This document shows, one piece after another, positions 56,201 to 64,000 of a DNA stretch of 64,000 bases (positions within the stretch are counted from its first letter, which is position 1; every line of letters begins with the position of its first letter). The notes under the pieces were generated by a model. That model made no database searches. It worked only from the letters and a program-made list of their open reading frames with translations, and was not told the origin of the DNA. Source of the DNA: Brachionus plicatilis (lineage: Eukaryota > Rotifera > Eurotatoria > Ploima > Brachionidae); contig QEOQ01000688.1 in assembly GCA_010279815.1 (NCBI GenBank), forward strand, positions 1,056,412 through 1,120,411, read 5' to 3'. Made by a program: the position numbers and the translations under genes.

Positions 56201-57611
56201 CGCCATGTTCGTCAAGGTGTGGGACCGAGGCACCAACATTTGCTCGCGCACAGACCTTCAATTTCGCTACTTGCCCAGCTCTAAGTACTTGAGGCAAAAA
56301 AATGACGCCAAACTCAAGGAGCACGAGTCGGCCAAGGCCACCGGCACAGCACAGGCGCCCAAGGTCTTTGTGCCACAAGTGATCAACTCGGCCGACAACA
56401 CCAGCGCCGCCAGAAACAAGCCAAAAACGACCAGCCGAAATCTACAATCGCCCACCACACCAGCTCTAAAACAACTCAGAGACATAGCCGACAGATCGCA
56501 GCCATCGCACAATTCCGCCTTCAATCCGGCCGCTTTTCCCGACTTTTCCAAGCTATTCACCCACGACAAATCAAAGCAGCAGCAACAACAGCAACAACAA
56601 CAGCCAAAGAACCCGGCCGAAATGTTCGAACATTTGATGAAGCAGAACTTGGCCGGCCAACATCAACAGCAAATGGCGGCCTTTGGACCGGGTTTGTTCG
56701 GTAGCGGGCATTCGCCGTTCCTGGCACCGCCGCCGCCGCCCTCCGCCTCCCAGAACCCTCTGTTCGGTCCGTTTCACAACGACGCCTTTTTTCACCAACT
56801 AATGTCTCAATTTCACGCGAACGAAAAAGAGCAAGAGAAAAAGGCGGCGGCGGCCGTGGCAAAAACAAAGACGCCCGAGCCCGCCAATCTGAACAGCTCG
56901 TTTAGCAAAAAGTCGTCGGGCTCGTCGCTCAAGGCAAAGAACAACTATGAGAAGACGTGCGGCTCGCCGGCCTTCAACTCGCCGGCCAATCCGTCACGGC
57001 CCTCCTCGTCCCAAATGAGCCGACAAACCAACTCGCCTTTCATGAACAAGCCGGCCATTGCGTCGTCGCCAAACGACTTTATGCTGGCGCAGCAAGCGGC
57101 CGCGGCCGCAATGCTCTTCAAGTCCCAGGAGCCAAAAATGGATCCCAATTTGAACCCGCTTCTCAATCCACAATTTGCCAGCTTGTTTCAGCAAGCGGCG
57201 GCCGCTAGTCAACAATCGCCACAGTCGCCAAATTTGATGAGAATGCACCAACAGCACCAGCAGCAGCAACAGCAGCAACAGCAACAGCCGAGGCCGCCAA
57301 GTCAACCGGTCGGACCGGCCATGATGGCGAACCAGCAGAACAGTGACGAAATGCGCCGCATGGAAATGATGGAACGAGAGAGATTGCAGTTTTTGGCCGC
57401 CATGGCCGCTCAGGCTCAGCTTGGTGGCGCGCCTGGTCTACCGCCCCACGGATTGCCTTTTAACATACCCAACGAAGAAGCGCTTAGGTTTCATTTTCAA
57501 ATGCAGCAACAACAACACCTGCAGCAGCAGCAACAGCAACAACAGCAACATCATCATCAGCAGCAGCAGCAGCAAAAAGATAATCAACAAAAAGGATCAT
57601 TTTATCTCTGA
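40854..57611 (+). CDS. RERE: Atrophin/RERE-family transcriptional corepressor (five exons)
   Basis: Exons 40854-41267, 41664-41769, 46364-46463, 46521-47350 and 55009-57611 join at GT/AG sites with matching phases (0, 1, 2, 1) into 1350 codons plus stop. Domains in order: BAH (about 95-242), ELM2 (about 248-355; IRVGPSHQAKLP, then AARSIAAFAGMCD), SANT (about 364-411; KWTDDDQKKFVKGLRQYGKNF, cut here to the key start), and a GATA-type finger with Cys477, 480, 499 and 502. An acidic linker, long Pro/Ser/Gln-rich tail and atrophin-like box (about 880-925; KVWDRG..ICSRTDL) follow, with three polyQ tracts (near 1006, 1232 and 1315). Known relatives are nuclear corepressors that recruit histone deacetylases and act in embryonic patterning. 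Coding exons are far more GC-rich than their surroundings. The start is the first Met in frame before the BAH domain; a further 5' exon cannot be excluded. Confidence 0.92.
41664..41769 (+). CDS. RERE: Atrophin/RERE exon 2: BAH middle
   Basis: Too short for a simple reading-frame search. Encodes TKRDLVMIEVRWYYRPNEIP and PLMQDRLSEN, a clear BAH stretch. Acceptor TGTTTAG at 41663; donor GTGAGC at 41770, phase 1. Confidence 0.85.
44566..45740 (-). mobile_element. 5'-truncated LINE in Atrophin/RERE intron 2
   Basis: The minus-strand C-terminal part of LINE ORF2 is still open for over 200 codons (about 45690-44916). Signatures: LYISLVRPLLEYAVQVWNPY, then EGVERRA, SLEKRRLRGDLIEQFKI and TKFFANRIAYVWNILPREVV. 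The 3' UTR contains an inverted repeat (about 44742-44884) built from CTTTCTGTACTTTTT and TTATTTGGCACT. The 3' end has the family motif TTATCTGAAGGAGCTTATGC and a tail of AAATAATAATAAC (44566-44580). Insertion is antisense to the host gene. Confidence 0.8.
45967..46003. other. Assembly gap (37 N)
   Basis: Run of N between a T run and an A run inside intron 2. True length is unknown, and homopolymers or a foldback probably stopped the assembly. Confidence 0.95.
46364..46463 (+). CDS. RERE: Atrophin/RERE exon 3: BAH C-terminal half
   Basis: 100 nt, phase 1 to 2. Encodes NVANELIVLEPIIKGRELFA and SECKDIYPSSFI. Acceptor TTTGAAG at 46363; donor GTAAGC at 46464. The short intron 3 is 57 nt. Confidence 0.85.
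46521..47350 (+). CDS. RERE: Atrophin/RERE exon 4: BAH end, ELM2, SANT, first half of GATA finger
   Basis: 830 nt. Acceptor TTAACAG at 46520. Covers GKCRVIHYQDI, the ELM2 block, the SANT block and an acidic/basic linker, and ends CTNCFTT, the first CxxC of the finger. Donor GTAAGA at 47351, phase 1. The finger is therefore split across the largest intron. Confidence 0.92.
47700..48190 (-). pseudogene. Tc1/IS630-type DDE transposase fragment
   Basis: Minus-strand pieces: YLGECIKKRLEPMIKEYYQD, then LWLDLASSHYAN with a catalytic Asp, then RYVAKEVNPANVPKARPIED and FWRDLKAKV with the final acidic residue. The pattern (DLASxHY, then NPxNxPxxRPIExFW) marks a Tc1/mariner-superfamily transposase distinct from the mariner copies at 6.4 and 14.6 kb. 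Frameshifts near 47890 and a stop or two make it inactive. No element ends found. Confidence 0.7.
48391..48724. mobile_element. Foldback hAT-type MITE (GGCAAAATG ends)
   Basis: 334 bp, almost entirely two inverted arms of about 135 bp (48391-48525 and 48590-48724) beginning GGCAAAATGTTATTTATTGT. Flanks ATAACCAA (48383-48390) and ATAATCAA (48725-48732) match at 7 of 8 positions. It sits just downstream of a minus-strand LINE fragment. Confidence 0.75.
48737..49120 (-). pseudogene. LINE ORF2 C-terminal fragment
   Basis: Minus-strand frame with LNYLSRLAKIGIPTLESRRK, KGGDAIQLFKIVSKQ and ENFFTNRVASLWNELPDTVV, the standard end of a non-LTR ORF2. A frame change separates the upstream piece from the Met-initiated 68-residue piece (48943-48737). 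Confidence 0.7.
49229..49640 (-). pseudogene. Second LINE C-terminal fragment
   Basis: Minus strand. NSVPLISRLVDEYTAVFQSR parallels the end of the LINE at 14.4 kb (YSVPLTVILVEEY). Upstream pieces are heavily decayed. Confidence 0.5.
53540..55000 (+). repeat. Local imperfect tandem repeat before exon 5
   Basis: The motif CCAATTTGTCT recurs at 53580, 53903, 54795 and 54976, each time after a TGGTC[AC]-type sequence and, except in the last copy, before a stretch with TTTACCA. The block AGCTACAAAAATACCTGAGG recurs at 53681 and 54557. A MITE (53971-54476) has split one copy. The last copy forms the pyrimidine-rich lead-in to the exon 5 acceptor. Confidence 0.75.
53971..54476. mobile_element. Foldback hAT-type MITE (GGCATCTTG ends)
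   Basis: Arms of about 170-180 bp start GGCATCTTGAAGTTGATGAT and are inverted at the other end. A perfect 8-bp target duplication, TAATTTTC, lies at 53963-53970 and 54477-54484. Related end sequences occur near 58450 and 61409. The minus-strand frame inside is only a by-product of the AT-rich arm. Confidence 0.8.
55009..57611 (+). CDS. RERE: Atrophin/RERE exon 5: GATA finger end, Pro/Gln-rich tail, polyQ
   Basis: 2603 nt, acceptor TTGTGTAG at 55008. It completes the zinc finger (LLCYDCRMYYKKYG), then an acidic linker (to about residue 640), a Pro/Ser/His-rich region, the atrophin-like box, alanine- and glutamine-rich blocks and the stop TGA. The polyQ tracts are made of CAG and CAA, with CAC and CAT nearby. 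Long frames on other strands here are shadows of this GC-rich repetitive exon. Confidence 0.93.
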
Positions 57612-57704
57612 TTTATTATTATTGTTAGAAGTATTTAGATTGTTTTAGGATATTTTAGCGATTAGGCTGTGTTGTCTATGTCACAAAAGTGAGACACTCA
57701 AGAG

Positions 57705-57725
57705 TGTGTGTGTGTGTGTGTGTGT
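57705..57725. repeat. GT microsatellite in the 3' UTR
   Basis: About ten GT units, roughly 100 bases after the Atrophin/RERE stop. Confidence 0.85.
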
Positions 57726-57749
57726 AAGTGTGTTCAACTCTCTATTCTA

Positions 57750-57755
57750 AATAAA
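57750..57755 (+). terminator. Candidate polyadenylation signal of the Atrophin/RERE gene
   Basis: AATAAA about 140 bases after the stop codon; another AATAAA-type site is near 58111. Which is used cannot be told from sequence. Confidence 0.45.
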
Positions 57756-59110
57756 TCATGTGTAAATATCGAAGTGAATTAATTTAAAAAATATCCCACA
57801 ATTGATGTTAATATATTGAAAAATTAAATTTAATGGTAAATATTTTTTTAATTGTTTGTACGGCTCTAAGTTCTCTTTTTTTCATTCTCTCTCCTACTTT
57901 CTCTATTCTATCTTTGTCTATCTTTATTTCTTTTTTATTTTATATTTTTTAATTTTTTTTTGTCTTTACTTTACTATCGGGATTATTTTTGAGCATTTTT
58001 ATACGAATTTTTATCTGAATTTTTTTTTTTTTTCTATGAGAACTAAAAGTAAAAAATTTGATTGATATTTTTTTCTTTTTTTTTTATACACACAGAATTT
58101 TATAATTATCAAATAAAAAGTCTAACTAAATAATTTGTAATCTATTTTTATTTGTTTGTCAACTGTATGCAGCTGTAAATCACTCAGGTTAATTGTGTAA
58201 ATTTAATGTATCTTTAAAAAATAATTTTGGGTGTGAATAATAGAAATTTTCATATTAAGCACCCTTTTTTTAGGAATAAAATAATTAATTTTGACTCTGC
58301 GCCTTTTATTGAAAAAAAAACAATCAATCAAAAATATCCAAATTGTCTCCATATCCCTGCAAGGTACAGTTATGTATCAAATAACATTGAAAAGATATAA
58401 AAAAAATAATATTTGATCTGATATTTTTGATCCTAAACTAAGATGCCGAATTTATTCATAAAAAACAGAATTTAGTCAAAATTTAATCTACAAAAAATTA
58501 CAATTTTTTACAGTTTATAACATTATTTTGTGTAAAATTATTTAATAAAATGTAAAAAAATTCAAAATTTCAAGTTGAAAAATGTTAAAAAAAACTAAAA
58601 AAAGTTCAATAAAAATCAAATTTTTAAAAAATTCGACTTTTTTGCGAAACTTTACTAAACTGCGAAACTTTGCGTAATATTACGAAACTTTACATCAATT
58701 TCCATAAGCTAACATTTTATTACATCCTACTTTTGATGTAAATTTATGTAATCTTACATTTTTTAATGTAAAATTGCGTAAAATTATGTATTATTACCCG
58801 TTCTAATTTATTTATTATTTGAAAATAAATCTTGAATTAAATCGTGAAAATTATGTTTAAAGTTCATGAACATGTCCATTTTTAAAAAAGAATTATATTT
58901 GAAAACATGTATTGGTTAGTTTGAGAAGTAGATGGCTAGCGAAAGACAATAGTCAAAGTGAGTCAAGATGAAAGCTTAGAAAAATTGTGTTTTGACAAAT
59001 TCTAAGAGAAATAATAATTCCTTAATTGAGTTTTATTTTATATTAATAATTGCTTTTAGATTACTGAAATGACTTACAAAACATGATTTATTATAAATTT
59101 AAACTGCAGA
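57756..59110. other. 3' flank of the Atrophin/RERE gene
   Basis: T- and CT-rich tracts at 57850-58090. 58410-58450 has the GATCCTAAACT...AGATGCC end of the MITE family seen at 53971. 58670-58800 is rich in GTAATATTACG, ATGTAATCTTACA and GCGTAAAA motifs, which recur at 30340-30460. No gene. Confidence 0.5.
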
Positions 59111-59685
59111 AGTTAATAGTGGTATCATCAGAGGCCGTCAGCGCCCTGCACGAGATGACATTGTCCAACAGTTCAAGCTCATAAATGGCATCAACGAAGT
59201 GAGCTGTGCGAACCTCCAGGTCCACAGCAGCTCACTCTCCCAGTCCGGGTCGACCAGAGGAATCAGGAATACGAGGAGACTGTCCGGTCAGTTCACAACC
59301 AAATGTACGCGGAGAGCTAATTTCTTTACGAACAGAGTTGTCAATCAGTGGAATGCTCTGCCCTCTGCGGTGGTCACTAATTCAGACTCAGTCGATCAAT
59401 TCAAGAATCGCTACGATGCTTTCATGACCGGCCACTAAGTTTTAATTTTACAAATAATTTATATTATATACCTCTCTCAGTTCCTTGTAAATTTTTCTTA
59501 TTTTTGTACTGTAAATAATGTCTATTGACTCTAAAAACATATAAGTTCTTCTATTTCTGTAATTTTCCTTGTATGCCGATTTTTCTTGTTTTCCAATGTG
59601 CTACCATAGACGATCTCCTAGTAGACTGCCTCCGCGAGCTTGCTTGCCGTAGCCTATTATTATTATTATTATTATTATTATTATC
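59111..59685 (+). mobile_element. 5'-truncated LINE with a TTA tail
   Basis: Plus-strand ORF2 end: RGRQRPARDDIVQQFKLING, then RANFFTNRVVNQWNALPSAVV, stop at 59438. Its 3' UTR and a tail of nine or so ATT units follow (to 59685). Its coding part is much more GC-rich than the other LINE fragments and has no stop, so it is probably the youngest LINE insertion here. Confidence 0.8.
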
Positions 59686-59860
59686 AGCAAACATTTTACA
59701 CTTGATATTGTGATATTTATGAAAGAAAGCTAGATCATTTATGAAGATTAGGAAGAAAAGAGGACCAAACACACTGCCCTAAAGAACGTAGATGACTTTA
59801 TTAGAGTAATTATAAAGAGAGCCACCGAAGTTCACCGCTTGATTTTTATCACAAAAATAA
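59686..59860 (-). pseudogene. LINE reverse transcriptase fragment
   Basis: Minus strand: GSVFGPLFFLIFINDLAFFH, then KCKMFAD, which is the RT segment from motif B to the start of motif C (normally FADD). It is cut exactly at FAD by the tail of the plus-strand LINE. A stop lies before GSVFGPL. Confidence 0.7.
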
Positions 59861-60022
59861 TTTTTGATTTATTTTCACTGAAACAAATTCTGTATAATTT
59901 GTAAATTAATAAATTTGGATCGAGAAGGTCGATAAACGATTAACAAAAGAAGCTTAACAAATCTTTTGTTCCGTGCTGTGTTAATTTCTGATATAAGTTC
60001 ACGTAAGGCTGCTTAATCTTAT

Positions 60023-60052
60023 GTTTACATTAGTTTACATTAGTTTACATTA
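60023..60052. repeat. Short tandem repeat
   Basis: Three copies of GTTTACATTA, just before the hAT-like element. Confidence 0.85.
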
Positions 60053-60054
60053 GC

Positions 60055-60564
60055 GTGTTTTAGTGTTGGATGGGGACAGAGCTAACCGGTCCAATAGACG
60101 GGCGGTTACTCGCGGTTGTTGGCCCGTTTAAATTAAATAACCGTTTAAATTCAAATAATTTATTAAAAATAAATTATTAAATATTATTTAAAAAAATTTA
60201 ATTCTTGTGACTTTGACTAAAACTAGGCCCCAACAATCACTACATAGAAGGGAAGTAAGATCATTTGGCCGCAACAATAACTACCTGGAACGGAAAATAT
60301 TCAAATTGTAAATTTGGCTTAAAATAAAAAATAATCATCAAGACCTTTTTTTGAATTATATTTAAAAATTTATTTTTAATTAATTATTTAAGAAAAATCT
60401 TTTTATTAAAATCAAAATCCGCCTGCCTGCCAAAATTCAGACTGAGTCCGCCCATTAAATTTAAATTAGATTTAAAAATTGGGACGGTTAATACGGTCAC
60501 GGTTTTGGAAAATTTTGGCCCGTTTACTGTCCGCTTGCACGGACACCTACACAACTGTGTTTTA
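60055..60564. mobile_element. hAT-like non-autonomous element
   Basis: The element is about 60063-60556, flanked by a perfect 8-bp repeat GTGTTTTA (60055-60062 and 60557-60564). The ends are loosely inverted (GTGTTGGATGGGGAC against GTCCGTG...AGGTG-type complement), and both terminal regions carry GGCCCGTTTA and its complement. The interior is AT-rich and non-coding. Confidence 0.65.
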
Positions 60565-61059
60565 TGCTCAAAATTAACTTAAACCCTCATGGATAAGTTA
60601 ATTAGCTTTCCAGTGATATCGACAAAGATGACGCTATAGCACACTTCACAAAAGTTATTGTCGTGAAATCCATACTCACATGGAAATAGAATTTTATGTG
60701 TTTTTCAAATATAGAAATAATTGTGATGCTAACACTATTTCAAACATTTTTGATATCACGGGGAGAAAAGGAATCCCTCTGTAATTATTAATGAGCTGGA
60801 TTGGGCCTTTATTTTTGTAAATAGCTGTAACAATTATCAGTTATCACTGGTCCAAAAATAACTGCTGAATCTTTAAAGATTTTGACTGAAATATAAGAGA
60901 TTACCGGTCCATTGCTTGAGTTCAAATTTTGCTTGAATTGAAACGAAATTCTTTATTATTTTTGTAATTCAAATTAAATTAAATTTTTTTTTCATAAATT
61001 ATGAAATTTTTGATAATAACTATTTTATATTCTTCTTTTTTTTTCTTTTTTTTATACTT

Positions 61060-61105
61060 GCCCATGGGACTTTAATTTTAATAAATAATAATAATAATAA
61101 TTATT
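61060..61105 (+). mobile_element. LINE 3' tail fragment
   Basis: GCCCATGGGACTTTAATTTT followed by ATAATAATAATAAT, the same terminus as near 16118 and 62233. Confidence 0.5.
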
Positions 61106-61108
61106 TTG

Positions 61109-61878
61109 TTTATTGGTTACGAACAAAAGTAACGAACAAAAGCTCCTTCAGATAAGAAAAAAATATAAATAATAAATAATTATTAAAGAATTAATGAATT
61201 TTTAAGGATTGGAAAATATTTGTATTAAATTTATTATTTATTATTGAAATATAATAAATAAGGATATAAGAAGAAAATTTAAATTAAAATTTTTCAAAAA
61301 AAACTTGTTTTAGTCTGATTTTGAAATTTTGCAGTCTTCAATTAAATAACTGCTACTATTCTTAAATATTTTTTCAAAACGACTAATTATTCAATCAAGT
61401 TCAATTCTGGCATCTTGAAGTTTAGGATCAAAAAATCTGATCAAATAGTATTTTGTTTATAACTTTTGAATTGTATTTGATTAAATCTCTCATGTCATTA
61501 AAAAGTATTTAATTTAACTGCACAATTTAAATGCAGAGTTTTGCAGAGCCTCATCTAATATTCAGCATGTATTTTGCATTATTTTGAATTCTGCAGAGAG
61601 ACTTAATCAAATACCATTCAAATCGAAATCAGACTGAAACAAGTTTTTTTTTGAAAAATTTAAATTTATATTTTCTTCTTATATCCTTAATTATTATATT
61701 TGACTTAATAAAATAATAAAAAATAAAAAATTTAATACAAATCTTGTAAGAAATTTTTATTCACATTTTCCAATCCTTAAAAATTCATTAATTCTTAAAT
61801 AATCATTTAAGAATATATATTATTTATATTTTTTTTTTATCTGAAGGAGCTTTTGTTTGTTAAATTGAAACCAATAAA
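61109..61878. repeat. 770-bp inverted repeat with AGCTCCTTCAGAT ends
   Basis: Arms about 61109-61345 and 61600-61878 are inverted with small indels. Landmarks are TTTATTGGTT, AACAAAAGCTCCTTCAGATA, TTAATGAATTTTTAAGGATT and AAACTTGTTT[CT]AGTCTGATT. The loop holds a GGCATCTTGAAGTTTAGGAT segment related to the MITE ends at 53971. The arm ends carry the 3' motif of the LINE family at 14.1 and 44.6 kb, so this may be two opposed LINE 3' ends rather than one foldback element. Confidence 0.7.
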
Positions 61879-62229
61879 GAAAATTAAAAAGAATTTCGTT
61901 TCAATTCAAAATGCCCAAATTCTTTCGGTTTAATCGTAAACATTTAAAACATAAATTTGAAAAACTTAAGAGGAAAAAATTTAATTAAATAAAGTATAAT
62001 TACGTTCAAATACTGATATTTTTTTAAAAGAGTTTAAATCCAAGTACACAATTGTTTAGAATTTGGTTTTAAATTAAAAAAAAACTTTTTTTTGGCTTGT
62101 CGAAATGATAAGTTTGATGAGGATTTCGATTGTCCTGCACTAATTTAATTATTTTTTATTTTATTTGGATCTAAATCGTATTTTCTACTCTATTTTGTAA
62201 AATTTTTTAATTTTTCTCTAAATTTTACT

Positions 62230-62282
62230 ATTTTGCCCATGAGGCTTAAATTAATAAATAATAATAATAATAATAAAAATTA
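62230..62282 (+). mobile_element. LINE 3' tail fragment
   Basis: GCCCATGAGGCTTAAATTAA followed by AAT repeats, like 61060. Confidence 0.5.
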
Positions 62283-64000
62283 AATGATTTATTGTTTCTA
62301 TATTATATTCAGTTTTTAGTTAAATTTTTATTTTCTTTTAATTTTCTTTAAGCAAATAAATTTTAATTGAATGTCAGAACAAAACCCTTAATTTAGAATT
62401 AGCAAACAAAGCTTTAATTTTAAATCGATTAAACATAATAAATATTTATATAAAAATAAAATAAAAATTTTATCGTATTCCCTCGTTTGATATTGAAGCC
62501 TCATAAATCGAAACAAAATTTGTTTATAAAACATAAAACATGTCTTAAGTCTTTGATCCGCTTTGAAGTTAACATTTTGGTGAGTAAAAAAAATTATATT
62601 TTTAGTTTTTCTTTTCATTTAAAATGTTGAAAAAACATTTTTCATTTATCACCAAAATCTTGATTTCAATAGAGATACAAGGCTTAAAACATATTTTCGG
62701 AGCATGTAGTAAAAGTCAAGAATGCTTTAAAATGGACTAATGTTTTTACTATTATTATATATTTTTTTTTAGTTTTGATATTTTTTTTTCTATTTAGAGT
62801 TAGTAAGCTAGAAATTGTGTATTTTAAGTATTGGGCCAAAGTTGGGCCAGTAAATTCTGAAAGAACTCTCACCGTCGGTGATAAATTAACAATGCACTGA
62901 TAGATAAAGAATATGTTTATAAGAAAAAACATATTAAATATTCTTTTTTTAAGAAGTTTACTAAGTTGAGAAATTTAAACTGTAAGACCATTTATATTTA
63001 TATTTTTTTGAGTAATTATTAGAACTATGAACTAAGCTAAGAAATTTGGCCACATTGAAGGCTGATCAGCAATTTGTGGTTTTTCCAGAAAAACACAACA
63101 AAATGTTCTCGTTTGTCTACTCAAAATTCTTAAATCCCAAAATCCAAAAAATAAATAAAACAACGCTAGATGGAAATCAAAAATGTAATAATTAATTAAA
63201 ATGATATTTGCATGATATTTATTTATAATTTTTTAATAATTCATTGTGTTGATATTAAGAAAAAAAAATTTTAGATTTAGACTTTTTGTTTATTTTGCTA
63301 ATTAAATTGAAAAAAATATTATTTTGAAATTTAAGAAGAAAAATTGCATAGAAACATTTGATTATTACCAGAACTTAAATAAAATAAATAAAAATTTTTT
63401 AAGTGAAGTAAAAATTGTTCTAAATTTCAAATATCTCAAAATTTTCTGAAAACTTGAATGCTATTTAAACGGTAATGAAAATCGAACAATAAAAAAAAAA
63501 TCCGCGTAAAAAAATACCTACCAGATCGATTAAGTCGTTCAATAAGAAATTATTAAAATAACATTTTAAATAAGGACTTTTATATTTATGTTATTTAAAA
63601 TAAATAAAAAATATCATTCGGTCAAAATCATCTGTGGAATATACCGAGTGGGCTGAGTGGCTTAATTTGGTCCGTTCGAATATTTTGGTGCGGATGACTC
63701 AATATTACGTTTTTGTTTAAAAGATTTTTAAGTAAAAGTCAGATTTGACTTAAAACACATAATATTTTTAAAATATTTTAAATATATATATATTTGAAAG
63801 GATCAAATAAAATATATAGTTTTAATTTTTTTTAAAGATTCTAAATTTATTATTTGGAGAATTTTTTCAATTCATAAATAATTTATACATTTATGAGGTT
63901 CTGATGAATGTAATCAAAAATAACTTAGTCTAATTTTTATAGTTGAAAATAAAAAAAGAAATTACTTGAGAATAATAAAAGAAAAGAAATATTTGGAATT
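62283..64000. other. AT-rich stretch, nothing recognised
   Basis: No coding frame or element boundary could be supported. Confidence 0.45.

Noticed and set aside
54990..57305. Many long antisense or out-of-frame ORFs over Atrophin/RERE exons 4 and 5
   Set aside because: Shadows of GC-rich, repetitive coding exons; none has a recognisable domain.
63638..63712. Possible tRNA-like segment (GGGCTGAGTGGCTTAA, GTTCGAAT)
   Set aside because: D-arm and T-loop words are present, but the acceptor and T stems do not pair; I could not fold a tRNA.

Overview
The window is animal nuclear DNA: very AT-rich and intron-containing. It carries one large, spliced, bilaterian-type developmental gene and is otherwise packed with transposable elements of many classes. 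The gene is an Atrophin/RERE (Drosophila grunge) homologue. A small, AT-rich spiralian such as a monogonont rotifer would fit, but the species cannot be fixed from the sequence alone.

Layout. 1-4.25 kb: a decayed Ty3/gypsy LTR retrotransposon with a 756-bp FLYWCH-zinc-finger mini-element nested by its 5' LTR remnant. 4.7-6.25 kb: an inverted copy of a repeat that recurs at 27-40 kb. 6.4-7.0 kb: an internally deleted mariner. 8.1-13.8 kb: an older hAT transposase gene split by a younger 4.2-kb hAT element that has 42-bp subterminal repeats and its own BED-finger transposase. 14.0-15.3 kb: a LINE 3' end broken by a second copy of the same mariner deletion derivative. 16.2-19.3 kb, minus strand: an intact intronless gene for a 1020-residue protein with a class-3 lipase domain and a C-terminal P-loop GTPase-like domain. 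19.5-24 kb: several inverted-repeat and hAT-type MITEs. 24.2-26.9 kb, minus strand: a second decayed Ty3/gypsy element. 27.1-40.2 kb: two full copies and a partial third of a roughly 6-kb direct repeat, interrupted by a LINE endonuclease fragment, a hAT MITE carrying octamer arrays, foldback elements and a perfect 167-bp-arm palindrome.

40.85-57.61 kb, plus strand: the Atrophin/RERE gene. Five exons join with consistent phases into 1350 codons: BAH, ELM2, SANT and GATA-type zinc finger, then a long proline/glutamine-rich tail with an atrophin-like box and three polyglutamine tracts. Its introns hold LINE, Tc1-like and MITE insertions. From 57.6 kb to the end there are only LINE fragments (one inserted into another), a hAT-like element and inverted repeats.

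Only two loci look like functional host genes: the lipase-GTPase gene and the Atrophin/RERE gene. Most of the rest is a record of nested transposition in which target-site duplications can still be read. No rRNA, tRNA, CRISPR array or bacterial-type operon was seen.
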